From CAMLJR01 sp964500675 (lineage in GTDB: Bacteria > Pseudomonadota > Gammaproteobacteria > Pseudomonadales > CAMLJR01): DNA of 64,000 nt. Positions 42,567 to 52,200 of the stretch are shown here, one piece after another (the stretch's first letter is position 1; each line of letters opens with the position of its first letter). The notes under the pieces were generated by a model that saw only the letters and a program-made list of their open reading frames with translations, had not been told where the DNA came from and did no database searches. The stretch lies in assembly GCA_964500675.1 (NCBI GenBank), contig CAZCNY010000001.1, forward strand, positions 434,001-498,000, given 5' to 3'. A program made the position numbers and the translations under genes.

Positions 42567-42676
42567 ACTGCTTCTCCGGAATACGGCTCGAATCGAAGGT
42601 ATTGTCGCTTCTCAAGTATGAAAATGGGTTGTTAAAATGGGCCGGCTCGCCTTCTCTCGCCAATCCGGAATCCACC

Positions 42677-43456
42677 ATGCGCCGTTTTCTGCTCTTCATC
42701 ACCATCGTCGTGCTCACCGCCTGCGCCAGTAGCGGCGGCTACAATCCGACGACACCGGCTTATCAAATCAACTCCGCCTCACTGCAAAAACACCCGATCA
42801 AGAAAGTCGTGATCGCGACCGCGAACGTGAGCGGCGAACCGACGCGCTATTATCTGCAAAACGCAGCCGTGCATGTCGATGAAATGGTGAAAACGTATCT
42901 ACAAAAACACGGCTATGCCGTAGCTCCGAGCTACACATTTGAAAATGCCTGGAATCAGGCCATTCACACCTTCGGCAATATGTATGATCCGACCACGGGC
43001 AAAGTCGATCCGACCACGTATCGCGCCGTCATGTATGCCACCTTCAAGACGCTCAAGGAAACCACCGATATCGATGCCGTCGTTTTTACCGATGTCGTCG
43101 AGCGCACCGCCGCGCATGATGTCGGTATGGATCAACTCGCGCAATGGGATGGCGTGAGCCGCAAACCGAAGTTTGTGAGCGCAGGTGCGACGGGGCTGCC
43201 CGAAGGTTTCAATTGGTCGCAAAATGTAAACGTCGCCTCGCTCGTCATCACGATTTATTCGACGTCGCTCGAAGGTTTATTTACCAGCCGCGGCGGTCTC
43301 GACGTACTGGAAGCGATCGACACCAAGAGCGGCGATACCAAATACGTGCGCCGTAAACATGTTTTAGACGCTGACGATAATATCGAAGAGGGAATTGAAA
43401 TCGCTTTTCACCCGTTCATTAAAATGAAGGATTATCCGGGCGATCAGCCGCATTAA
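42677..43456 (+). CDS. Predicted outer-membrane lipoprotein, unknown family
   Basis: 259 residues. Signal peptide with lipobox LTACASS (Cys about residue 16); Ser at +2/+3 suggests outer-membrane sorting. The body (KKVVIATANVSGEPTRYYLQ...MVKTYLQKHGYAV) has the feel of CsgG/LpoB-type alpha/beta lipoproteins, but I do not recognise the family. Its stop overlaps the stop of the convergent gene by two bases. The ATG chosen is the one that gives the signal peptide. Confidence 0.75.
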   Translation: MRRFLLFITIVVLTACASSGGYNPTTPAYQINSASLQKHPIKKVVIATANVSGEPTRYYLQNAAVHVDEMVKTYLQKHGYAVAPSYTFENAWNQAIHTFGNMYDPTTGKVDPTTYRAVMYATFKTLKETTDIDAVVFTDVVERTAAHDVGMDQLAQWDGVSRKPKFVSAGATGLPEGFNWSQNVNVASLVITIYSTSLEGLFTSRGGLDVLEAIDTKSGDTKYVRRKHVLDADDNIEEGIEIAFHPFIKMKDYPGDQPH

Positions 43457-43935
43457 TAAGCCGTGGCCGTCTCCGCGACCGAGGCGTCCGTGAGATACGC
43501 GCGCACCTGGTATTTACGGAATAAATAATGGCGCAACGCATCGAAGGCGAGCTGACCTTCGATGTTCGTGTTCAATCTTTCGGAGAGCTGAGTCGCCAAG
43601 TAATCGCGATTGATGCCCGCGATCACGAGCAGCTCGATATCGTCGGTCGCGACTCGCGTCTGCGCTTCTTGAATCGACGAGTTGATCAAGCGATCGAGCT
43701 GTTGCGCATCGAACTCAAAATAGCGCAGCAACTCCTCGCCGCTTTCGAGCAGCGCAACGAGCATCGGCACGCCATTCAACTGCCGGTTCAACAACGGCAT
43801 CAAACGCGTCGACAGCGCCTTGACCGCGTAGCGGAAAATTTCCGACTCCTTGACATCGAGACGCAGCGCTATCTCCTTCACGCGGCGCAGATCGGCCACG
43901 CCGAGACGCACGGAAATATTTTTTTTAGTTGCCAT
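43453..43935 (-). CDS. Small protein with ribbon-helix-helix-like N-terminus
   Basis: 160 residues. The first 45 (MATKKNISVRLGVADLRRVKEIALRLDVKESEIFRYAVKAL) look like a ribbon-helix-helix DNA-binding unit; the rest is helical and acidic and I do not recognise it. No signal or membrane segment, so cytosolic. It overlaps the coiled-coil gene by 11 bases and is the last gene of the fhaB-exbB-exbD-tonB-porin series, so it may autoregulate that operon. That role is inference. Confidence 0.65.
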   Translation of the reverse strand: MATKKNISVRLGVADLRRVKEIALRLDVKESEIFRYAVKALSTRLMPLLNRQLNGVPMLVALLESGEELLRYFEFDAQQLDRLINSSIQEAQTRVATDDIELLVIAGINRDYLATQLSERLNTNIEGQLAFDALRHYLFRKYQVRAYLTDASVAETATAY

Positions 43936-44515
43936 CGGCTTGCACCTTCAAGCCATCGAGTTGATAGCGATAATCCTGCACGAGATTCTCGACTTCGACC
44001 TGTTTGATGCCCGTAAACGGTTCCTTTTGTTCCAAGACATCGACCAAGCCCTTGTTTTCGTAGCGTCCAAGCAGCTGCGAATTGATGTCGTACAACTTTT
44101 TGTTATTGTCGTAACAAATCGAAAAATTTTGCGTTTGCTTTTGCAGTTGCGCTTCGAGCATTTTGCGCTGCCCGGTTTGCTCCACCAGCTGCTGCTTCGT
44201 CGCCGACAATTCATCGCCGAGTTGGGTATCGTGCTGCTTCCATTGCTCGATGGCGCTGCCGTATTCCCTTTGCATTTTTTGTTTGCCGGAATCCGCAGCG
44301 GTTTTCGTTTCCGCCAAAGCGTGCGTGAGCTTATCGACCTGCTGTTTAAGCGTATCGACCTGGGTTTGCAGTTGCGCTTTTTCGTTCGTTGCTTGGCGCA
44401 GCATGAATTCGGCTTTTTGCAGTGCTCTTTGCGCGTTGGCATCTTGCGCGTGCGTAGGCGCCGCGAACAGCAGTGTCACCACGCAGCAGCTCAACGATAC
44501 GATTTTCATCGGCAT
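43925..44515 (-). CDS. Periplasmic coiled-coil protein, unknown function
   Basis: 196 residues: signal peptide (cleaved near THAQD, residue 24) then a long heptad-rich region (about 28-130: LRQATNEKAQLQTQVDTLKQQVDKLTHAL...), with a C-terminal segment containing one Cys. Build resembles periplasmic scaffolds or YbgF-like trimerising proteins that accompany Tol/ExbB systems, but without TPR repeats. Five bases after the porin gene. A second ATG two codons in is an equally good start. Confidence 0.75.
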   Translation of the reverse strand: MPMKIVSLSCCVVTLLFAAPTHAQDANAQRALQKAEFMLRQATNEKAQLQTQVDTLKQQVDKLTHALAETKTAADSGKQKMQREYGSAIEQWKQHDTQLGDELSATKQQLVEQTGQRKMLEAQLQKQTQNFSICYDNNKKLYDINSQLLGRYENKGLVDVLEQKEPFTGIKQVEVENLVQDYRYQLDGLKVQADGN

Positions 44516-44520
44516 TGCCC

Positions 44521-46227
44521 CTAGAATTTCGCGTTGAGATCGAGCAATAAGGTATCGACCGCGAGCGGTGTCTTCTGTCCCGTGCCGTTTGAAACCGGAT
44601 ACCCAACCAGCACGCCATTGATTTCATCGGTGCTGATCCATTTCACGCCAAGCGCGACGTTATCGGTCAACCCATAATCGAAATTCAGGATGTAGCCCTT
44701 GCCGTCGGTGCCGCCGAGATGGAAATCGGAATCGGTGAACGCATCGATAACGGCATCGCGCTCAAGGTATTTATATGCGAACGACACTTGCCATTCGCTG
44801 TATTTTTTTACCTCCGGATAACCCACCGCCACTTTAAGCTCGTAGCCTTTGGTTTTCGGTGCGACATCCGCGCCGACCAGCTCCGACACCTGGCTTTTAT
44901 CAAAGCCGATGTTTTTTACATAGTCGGCCGTGGTGATGACATGTACCGGCGCGAATCCCGCGTAATCGTAGCTGAGCAGCGCGTTGGCGAGATGATAATC
45001 CGCGGCCAGCGCATAACGCCCCGCCGCGGGATTTAACAAGGTATTGGCAATATTGAATACGGTGTTACCTTTTTGAAAATAAGCCGGCGCCGTGAAATCG
45101 AACTGATTGGGCGCGTTGATATCTTCATTCACTTGACCGCGCACATTGTTGTAATTGTAATACGCCAAGGCGAGCCCTACTTTCGATTGCGCCAAGAACG
45201 TGTAGTGAAAACCCAATTGCGCCGCGTACAACCATTTATCTTTCGATGACTCGTTGATCTCTTGCAGCGGAAACGCGCCCGCGGTAATAAACGGATCGAA
45301 ACCGCGCGAAGCGCCGTCGGGATTATCCGAACGCAACATCCACCATGTTCCGACGAGACCTTCGAAAGTCAAATCCGGATGCCAGATCAAATCCGTGACC
45401 ACGAAGGGATTTTTGATGCGGCCACCCGCGAGGTAAATACTTTGATCGAGACTTTTGTAACTCAGATACGCGAGGTCGAAATCGGTGGGATATTTCGCAT
45501 TGTAAGTACCGATGGTTTGGTTCGCGCTGCCCGGATCGCTCTGGCTGCCCGTGACGATTCTGCCGCCAACCTCGACCGTTTGTGTAATTTTAGCTTTTAA
45601 GCCGAGACGAAAACGCGCGCGCAAGCGATAACGGTCTTCGGTGGTGTTGTAAAAATTGGTGTAGTTTTCCGTGGGTGTCGTCGTGTTTGCACTGTTCACA
45701 CCGTTCAGATTTGGATAGGAAAACGGTACGTTGTTCGAACCGAAATGCTCGCCGTCGATGCGCAAACGCATATCGCCGTAGAACGTGACGCGATCGATCC
45801 AAGCCGGCAATGCACCCGGAACTCCCCACTGTTCGGTTTTCGCTTCCGCGATCACATCCTTGGTGACATCCTGTTTGAGATCGGTGCGCACCTGATCGCG
45901 AATTTCATCGCGCACATACGTCGGAATGTAGGGCACGCGTACCACGCCGGCCGGCGCTTCAATTTTTTTGTCGCGCTGCCCGGCAGACACCGGCTCGACC
46001 GCTGCTTCGCTCTGCTTGCGTTCGCGCGTTTTAATTTTATCGGCGAGATCTTTCAATTTTTCTTGATTAACGACGCCTTCCTTGATGAGCAATTGCAGCA
46101 AATCATTGGCCGTCAATCCTTCAAGCCCTGCATCGGCATTAGCGCCGGTATCGGCGAAAGCATGGCTGATCGAAAACGCACAGCAAAAAGATGCAGCGAG
46201 TGCAGTTGTTCCCCATTTGTTTTTCAT
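44521..46227 (-). CDS. Putative outer-membrane porin (Porin_5-like)
   Basis: 568 residues: signal peptide (cleaved near SHAFA), a helical N-terminal segment (GLTANDLLQLLIKEGVVNQEKLKDLADKI, then VPYIPTYVRDEIRDQVR) and a long beta-rich barrel beginning ITFYGDMRLR-like (DRVTFYGDMRLRIDGEHFG) and ending DTLLLDLNAKF with C-terminal Phe, the barrel-assembly signal. Matches the putative-porin family found beside ExbBD/TonB-like genes in several proteobacteria. Substrate unknown. 26 bases after tonB. Confidence 0.82.
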   Translation of the reverse strand: MKNKWGTTALAASFCCAFSISHAFADTGANADAGLEGLTANDLLQLLIKEGVVNQEKLKDLADKIKTRERKQSEAAVEPVSAGQRDKKIEAPAGVVRVPYIPTYVRDEIRDQVRTDLKQDVTKDVIAEAKTEQWGVPGALPAWIDRVTFYGDMRLRIDGEHFGSNNVPFSYPNLNGVNSANTTTPTENYTNFYNTTEDRYRLRARFRLGLKAKITQTVEVGGRIVTGSQSDPGSANQTIGTYNAKYPTDFDLAYLSYKSLDQSIYLAGGRIKNPFVVTDLIWHPDLTFEGLVGTWWMLRSDNPDGASRGFDPFITAGAFPLQEINESSKDKWLYAAQLGFHYTFLAQSKVGLALAYYNYNNVRGQVNEDINAPNQFDFTAPAYFQKGNTVFNIANTLLNPAAGRYALAADYHLANALLSYDYAGFAPVHVITTADYVKNIGFDKSQVSELVGADVAPKTKGYELKVAVGYPEVKKYSEWQVSFAYKYLERDAVIDAFTDSDFHLGGTDGKGYILNFDYGLTDNVALGVKWISTDEINGVLVGYPVSNGTGQKTPLAVDTLLLDLNAKF

Positions 46228-46253
46228 TTCGGTGCTCTACATTCAAAATAAAT

Positions 46254-46874
46254 TTACAAAACCGATCTCAGCCGCAACGTGATGCGATCACCCGCTTCGA
46301 GCGGTCGCGGCCGCGATAATTTATGTTTCTCCCGCAACGCCAATTCGATTAATTTTTTCGCTTCGGGAGCGCCTTCACGCTGCTCGACTTCGACGCGCGT
46401 CAACGCGCCGGTTTCATCGATCCACAATGTGACAATCGCGACATACGCCATATGTTTGAGTTTGTCGTCTTCGGTCAGCCAGTCGCTGACCTCCTGCCGC
46501 ACGAACTGATCGTAGCCGGTGCCGAAACCGCGCCCCATGCCGCCGCCGGTTCCCGCGGCGATCGTCGGCCCTTCGCCACTCGCATTCGCATCCTGCTGCG
46601 GTGCGGGACTTTTATCCGGGGCCGGTTCTGGTTTATCGGGCTGCGGCTCCGCTGCCTTAATCTGCTCTTTCACTTCCGGCGGTTTGATCTGTTCGGGCGG
46701 CGGCGGTGGAGGCGGCGGCGGTGTGATTACCGTAATCTGCTGAATCATTTTTTTGGGCTTGGCGTTATCGCCATGAAAAAAATGTTTCAGCAGCAATACG
46801 CCCGATAACGCCAAAATAATGAAGACGGTAATGGCGATAGCCGATGCGTGTTTTAACCATTTTGCTTTCTGCAT
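46254..46874 (-). CDS. TonB-like energy transducer
   Basis: 206 residues: one N-terminal membrane helix (about 12-32), a Pro/Lys/Glu-rich periplasmic spacer with a nine-Pro run (TPPPPPPPPPEQ), a Gly-rich hinge (TGGGMGRGFG) and a C-terminal TonB-type domain (VAIVTLWIDETGALTRVEVEQREG). It would carry proton-motive force from ExbB-ExbD to an outer-membrane partner. Operon position after exbD and before the porin suggests a dedicated partner. Confidence 0.9.
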   Translation of the reverse strand: MQKAKWLKHASAIAITVFIILALSGVLLLKHFFHGDNAKPKKMIQQITVITPPPPPPPPPEQIKPPEVKEQIKAAEPQPDKPEPAPDKSPAPQQDANASGEGPTIAAGTGGGMGRGFGTGYDQFVRQEVSDWLTEDDKLKHMAYVAIVTLWIDETGALTRVEVEQREGAPEAKKLIELALREKHKLSRPRPLEAGDRITLRLRSVL

Positions 46875-46923
46875 GCGCGCAAATTGTCTGACAACTTTTT
46901 AACAAAATGATGACAAAACGAAA

Positions 46924-47328
46924 TTAGTTTTCGGCTTTTTGCGTCACCAAACCCATTTGCGTGATACCCACGCGCCCCAAAATATCGAGTACATCGACGA
47001 CGCGCTGGTACTGCACCAGCGAATCGCCTTTCACGACCACCGGCAAATCGGGGTTGACCGCCTTGTATTGCTGCAGCAGCGATTCGAGCTGACTCAAACT
47101 CACCGGGTATGCATCGAGAAATATCGATCCGTCCTGCGCAATCGTGATCGCTTTGGTTTGCGGTTTACTCAAGCTCGGCGCGTTGCTCGCCTTCGGCAGA
47201 TTGACTTTGATGCCCTGCACCGAGGCTGTCGTCAAAATAATGAAAATGATCAGCAGCACGTACGCCAAATCGAGCATCGGCGTGATGTTGATATCGTCGT
47301 ATAACTTGTCGTCGTCTTGAACTTGCAT
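46924..47328 (-). CDS. exbD: ExbD/TolR-family proton channel subunit
   Basis: 134 residues: one membrane helix with the essential Asp (DINITPMLDLAYVLLIIFIILT, about residues 10-35) and a periplasmic domain (VNLPKASNAP...VVKGDSLVQYQRVVDVLDILGRVGITQMGLV). Pairs with ExbB to form the proton channel. 45 bases after exbB. Confidence 0.95.
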   Translation of the reverse strand: MQVQDDDKLYDDINITPMLDLAYVLLIIFIILTTASVQGIKVNLPKASNAPSLSKPQTKAITIAQDGSIFLDAYPVSLSQLESLLQQYKAVNPDLPVVVKGDSLVQYQRVVDVLDILGRVGITQMGLVTQKAEN

Positions 47329-47373
47329 TTTTTAACTCCAGACCTCCCCTGCCGCGCCGGGGAGGCCATTCAC

Positions 47374-49203
47374 TTAAGCGCCGTAATATTCCGCGAGCCG
47401 CGTAATGAATTCGTCGGCGAACACACGCATATCGGCGATCGACGTTTTTATTTGCGACATTAAATAGTTGTATCCAAACAGCGAAGGAATCGCGACCATC
47501 AAGCCCATCACGGTTGCCGCCAGCGCCGCGGCGACACCCGGTGCGATGGCGGAAATATTCACATCGCCCGACGCCGCAATCGCGGCGAACGTGATCATCA
47601 CACCGATCACCGTGCCGAGCAGGCCGATGAACGGACCGCCGGCAATGCCAATCGTGAGCAATACCATTTTTGAATTGAGGCGCTGCTGCTCGACCACCAT
47701 CTGCGTATCGAGCGTGGCGCGGATCGCGGCGATTGCACCCGGCGTTAAACCCGCTGCGCGCGCACCGACACTGCTGCCGAGACGCGAATGCGATTCCTGA
47801 ATGCCGCGATGATAGACGCGATAAATCGGCGAACTTTGAAAATGATCGTGCTTGCCGAATAGTGCCTGCGCCACCGGCGAACTTTCGAGTTCCTTGTCTT
47901 GGTCGGAATCCTCGTGATCGAGTAGCGCGGGATCGCGGCCGCTCAGCGCGCGATATTGATCGAGAAATTTCACGTTATCCTTATTGACCGCGCGAATGTA
48001 AAACGCTTTGCTGATCATCACCATCCAACTGATCGCCGCCATGATCGCGAGCGAGCCGATGATCACCCAACCGGCGTTATCCTGACTGCCGATAATGACT
48101 TTCCAGAAACTCGAACCGCCGCCGCCCGAACCGAGTTGCTCGGCCTGTTGCACGCGCAACAATTTATTTTCGATGCCTTGATTTTCGACAGCGAGAGAAA
48201 TCCACGCCGCGCTGCGCGCAACGTGATCGATGCGCACTTCATCCATTTCGCCGACGAATGAATGCGTACCCTGCGCGTCATTGCCGAGCACGACGGCTCC
48301 GCCGAAATCCTGCAATTGCACGGGTACATTCGCAACTTCCTTGCCGTCGACGAACAACGTCAATTTCGCCGGCGCCACGACGAGCGCGATATGTTGCCAT
48401 TCATTCGCACGCATGCTCGGCACTTTGGCGGTTTCCGCGGCGCGGCCATTCGGCAATATCAAGCGCGCGTAAATCGCATTTTGATCGATACCGATACTGA
48501 GATCCGAATTCGCACCGCTTTGATCGAACAGCAGTGCGGCGGTTTGCGGTCCGTTCGGTTTCACCCAAAAACTGATCGTTGCACCCTGCGTCGCCTGCGT
48601 CATCAACGCCGGCGATTCGGCAATCGACACCGACTGGCCTTTATCGAATTTCAAACCCGCGGCGATTTGCGCGACACCGGAAATTGTCGCGGTCGCCGCG
48701 CTGGCGTTGATCTTATTGGTTGAAGCATCTTGCGGAATCGCTTCACCCGTTTTGAAGTGATACACGGCCGACGTATTGATATCGAAACTGCCCGCGCGAT
48801 CCTGCGCCGACGGCGCGGCGGCGTTGCCGTAATACATCCAGATGCGGCCGGAATTCACGCCCGCCGTGAGCTGCGGAATTTTCACCCACACGTAAATAAA
48901 TTGATTGACGATGTCGAACGCATCGACATGAAATTTCAGCGGCGTTTTATCGTCGTCAGCGATGAAGCGCAGATCGGATAAATCATCCTTCAACGCAAAA
49001 AAATCCTGGAAGTTGCCCGCGTGCAATTTCACCAGCACGGTCGCGTCGCTAATATTTTCGGTGAGATTCGCTCCCGCCTTCGAGGTGTCGATCGCAATGG
49101 GAACGCGATTGGGCCACTTGTCGTTCCACCACGCCTGCGCACCGCTGCAAAACGCAACGCAGCAAAATAAAAATGTGGAACACAGCAGATAACGGCTGCG
49201 CAT
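47374..49203 (-). CDS. exbB: ExbB-family proton channel fused to DUF2341 and LamG-like domains
   Basis: 609 residues. Signal peptide (to about GAQA, residue 24); a DUF2341 domain (about 30-135: WWNDKWPNRVPIAIDT...YGNAAAPSA); a concanavalin/LamG-like beta domain (about 160-345: ISFWVKPNG, WQHIALVVAPAKLTLFVDGKEV, FVGEMDEVRID); a Gly/Ser hinge; then three ExbB/TolQ/MotA helices with the conserved core GLLGTVIGVMITFAAIAASG. The channel thus carries a large carbohydrate/ligand-binding-type ectodomain, rare compared with plain ExbB. Start at 49203 has GGGGAG upstream; an earlier TTG would overlap fhaB. 71 bases after the giant adhesin gene. Confidence 0.92.
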   Translation of the reverse strand: MRSRYLLCSTFLFCCVAFCSGAQAWWNDKWPNRVPIAIDTSKAGANLTENISDATVLVKLHAGNFQDFFALKDDLSDLRFIADDDKTPLKFHVDAFDIVNQFIYVWVKIPQLTAGVNSGRIWMYYGNAAAPSAQDRAGSFDINTSAVYHFKTGEAIPQDASTNKINASAATATISGVAQIAAGLKFDKGQSVSIAESPALMTQATQGATISFWVKPNGPQTAALLFDQSGANSDLSIGIDQNAIYARLILPNGRAAETAKVPSMRANEWQHIALVVAPAKLTLFVDGKEVANVPVQLQDFGGAVVLGNDAQGTHSFVGEMDEVRIDHVARSAAWISLAVENQGIENKLLRVQQAEQLGSGGGGSSFWKVIIGSQDNAGWVIIGSLAIMAAISWMVMISKAFYIRAVNKDNVKFLDQYRALSGRDPALLDHEDSDQDKELESSPVAQALFGKHDHFQSSPIYRVYHRGIQESHSRLGSSVGARAAGLTPGAIAAIRATLDTQMVVEQQRLNSKMVLLTIGIAGGPFIGLLGTVIGVMITFAAIAASGDVNISAIAPGVAAALAATVMGLMVAIPSLFGYNYLMSQIKTSIADMRVFADEFITRLAEYYGA

Positions 49204-49274
49204 AGTTGTCTCCCCGACACTGGATTTACTGAAGCGATAAATAAATTTTGCTAATTCAATAAAAAATTTCGTAA

Positions 49275-52200
49275 TCAATACTGCTTGTGTTTGTCGTCGC
49301 TATTTCGTTCGTGGTCGCTATTTTTTCTGTCGTCACTAGGCTGTTTGTCATCCTGCGATGAACCGTACCCGAGAATATCGACTGTCAATAATGCGAGTCC
49401 GCGCTGCCCCAAAGGACTCTGATCGGTGCCGCTCGCCGCATTGGCCGCCAATTCCTGCGCCGATTGCACCGCGCTCGCCGCGACGTCGCCACCGCCTAAA
49501 CCGAGATCGGGCGTCGGCGCCGCGGGCGCGCCGGTCAGCGTGCCGGTGGCGTTGATCACATCGGCGTGCAGCACTTGATTCGCGAGCAGGAAAATATTGC
49601 CTTTAGAACTGATGCCCGCATCGCCCGCATCGATAGTGCCGTTCGGCGCGAATAGGTACACGCTGCCGCAACTGCTCGGATCCGTGCAACCGGCTTGAAT
49701 ACCGCTGCCCGACAGCGCGGCAGAAGAGACCAGCACCAAGTTGCCAAATTGGTCGAGAGAGAGCTGCGGCGGCGGCAGTGTCAACTTCGTGCGCGAACCG
49801 CGGCCTGCATCGATATTGCCGAAGCGCGCGAAGCCGACAATATCGCCGCCGTTCTGCACGATGATGCGCGAGCGATTGACATTGATATCGTCGCGCACGT
49901 ACGCGTTAATACTGCCTTTACCGCCGACGACGATGCCTTGCACTTGATTCGGATCTGTCGTCGTCGCGACCGGCAAGCCGACATCGATACTGCCGCCCGG
50001 CGCGATCAAATTGATATTGCCGTCACCGAACCCCTGAATCACCGACTGCGTCAAGCGAATATCACCGGCGTAACCCGTTCCGGATGTTGCCGTTGAATTC
50101 GAAGCCAGTTGTTTTAGCGATGTCGCGGCGGAAGCATCGGGGAACAGCGTGTCGATGGCGCGATACGAACGCGCGATGCCTTCGCCAGTTTTTTCCTGCG
50201 CCTCGATACCACCGGGTTTGAGTTCGTTGAAATACGTATTCAATACCAACTCGCGTTGCTGCGCGTGCGTCGCGCCGAGGTAAATATTTTGACTGATCGC
50301 GAGCGCCTGCAACTTTCCAGTCGCGCCCGAGTTCGCTAGATTATTCAGCGCGGTGATTGCAGCATTGCGATCGCTGTAATTCGCGCCGGTGGCTGCATGC
50401 ATATACGAAATGACATCGCCGCCGAAGCGCGATGAAGTGATGTAATTCAGTAAAAAGTTATTTCCGAGCTGTGCGGGCGTCGCACCGAAATAAATATCCT
50501 GACTGATCGAAAGCGCCTGAGCTTTTCCCGCGGGACCGGAGTTCGCCAAATTCTCCAGCGCGATTATTGCATCATCACGCGTTTTATAAACATCACCGGT
50601 TGCCTTCTCTACAAAGGAAATAACATCACCGGTAAACCGCGACAGGGATGCAACGCTGGGCTGCTTATCATTTTCAGACGACGGAGGGACATAGCCAAGC
50701 GACGAGGTGATGTAGTCGAGTAGATAGTCGCTACCGGTAATATATTTCTGAATGAAACCGTCGTAATTAAGTCCGACGCTTCCCAGACCCGCCAACACCG
50801 AAATTGTCGCGGCGGGTTCAGTGCCGAGCGCAGGGTTGTCGACGCTACCGACCGACTCTATACCTGCCACGCTGAGACCCAAATCGACATCGCGCCCAGC
50901 AAGAATATCGAAGCGCCCCGGTCCGCTGACTCGAATTTTAAGACCGTTACTCCCAGTCAACAGCAGATCGCGTCCCGCAATCATCTGGCTGACGTCGCTG
51001 GGATGTATGTTCTGAATAGTGATGACGTTGTCGACCAGATCGCGCCCTGCAATGATGTCGGTCACTTTCGGAGTCGTTAATCCAACATTGGTAATATCGC
51101 GTCCCGCACCCACAACTACCGTGGTCGGATCATTCTGATGCAACGGCGTCGACGTATGTGTATTGGCGCTTAACGCACTCCACTGCGAGCCGGAGTCATC
51201 GCCATCGCTATTCAGCGGCGTGGTGACGCGATAGAAACTATCCTGCGTGTCCTGTCGCAATATCGGTAACGTTGTTGCGTCACCATCGGGCAACACGATT
51301 ATTGCGCGATCATCGAGACGTGGGCTTTGGCTGCGGATATCGGTACCAGCCAACATCGTCAAATTGCTGTTGGCGTCCGGCAATAATGTCATCGAGTTTC
51401 CGAGCACCACGGATCCAATTGCAGCCGTCATATCGACATTAGCCGGCAACACGCGCGACATCGCCCCGGCGGCAGCCGCGTCCACGGGACTGGAACTAAG
51501 CGGCCACGTCACGCCGTAAGCGTTTTTTAGATTGGAGATATCGTTTCGCAGTTCGATATCGCCCGTGGCGGCAAACAAACTGACGCTGCTCGCTGGCGTG
51601 TAGGTGAAGAATTCTGACTTAAGGGTCGCATCGTCGTTTTGATAAAACACCGTTGGATTGTAAATCGCTTCGGCAACAATTGAATTCTGCGCCTTAACCG
51701 CCACCTGCGCATCACCGATGCCGATCAGGTTCGCAACCTTCGCTCCCTGCGCTTGCGTCAACCCGCCACCTGCGGTGATCGCGCCCTTACCGCGCGCGGT
51801 ATAAATCGCGCTCGACGCAATATCGCCGCCAGCCGTGACGCTAACATTGCCGCCGCCATTTACTTCGATTTTCGAAAATTTTGCGGCATCGCTTTTCGGA
51901 CTGCCATCCGCTGCAAGAATCTGTCCTACCTGCTTTCCAGTCGTCGGCGCCGCAACTTGTAAATAGTTGATGTCTCTGCCTGCGGTTACCGTGACATTGC
52001 CGCCACCCAGCGCGGCCACGCCGCCGCCGAACAACGTCGGTGCTACACCCCAAGTTGCGGGGTTGGTAGCATCACCTAGACGCAAAAGCCACGATGAGGA
52101 CTGAGCGGGAGCGCCGTTTGCCGTAACAACGGTAATATCATGTCCGGCGCTGACCGAGACATTGCCGCCATTGATCGGATACTCAGGCAGCGCGGTCGGA

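Noticed and set aside
49275..49400. C-terminal toxin (CDI/polymorphic toxin) domain on the adhesin
   Set aside because: The C-terminus is short, hydrophilic and lacks VENN/PT-like motifs or a following immunity gene.
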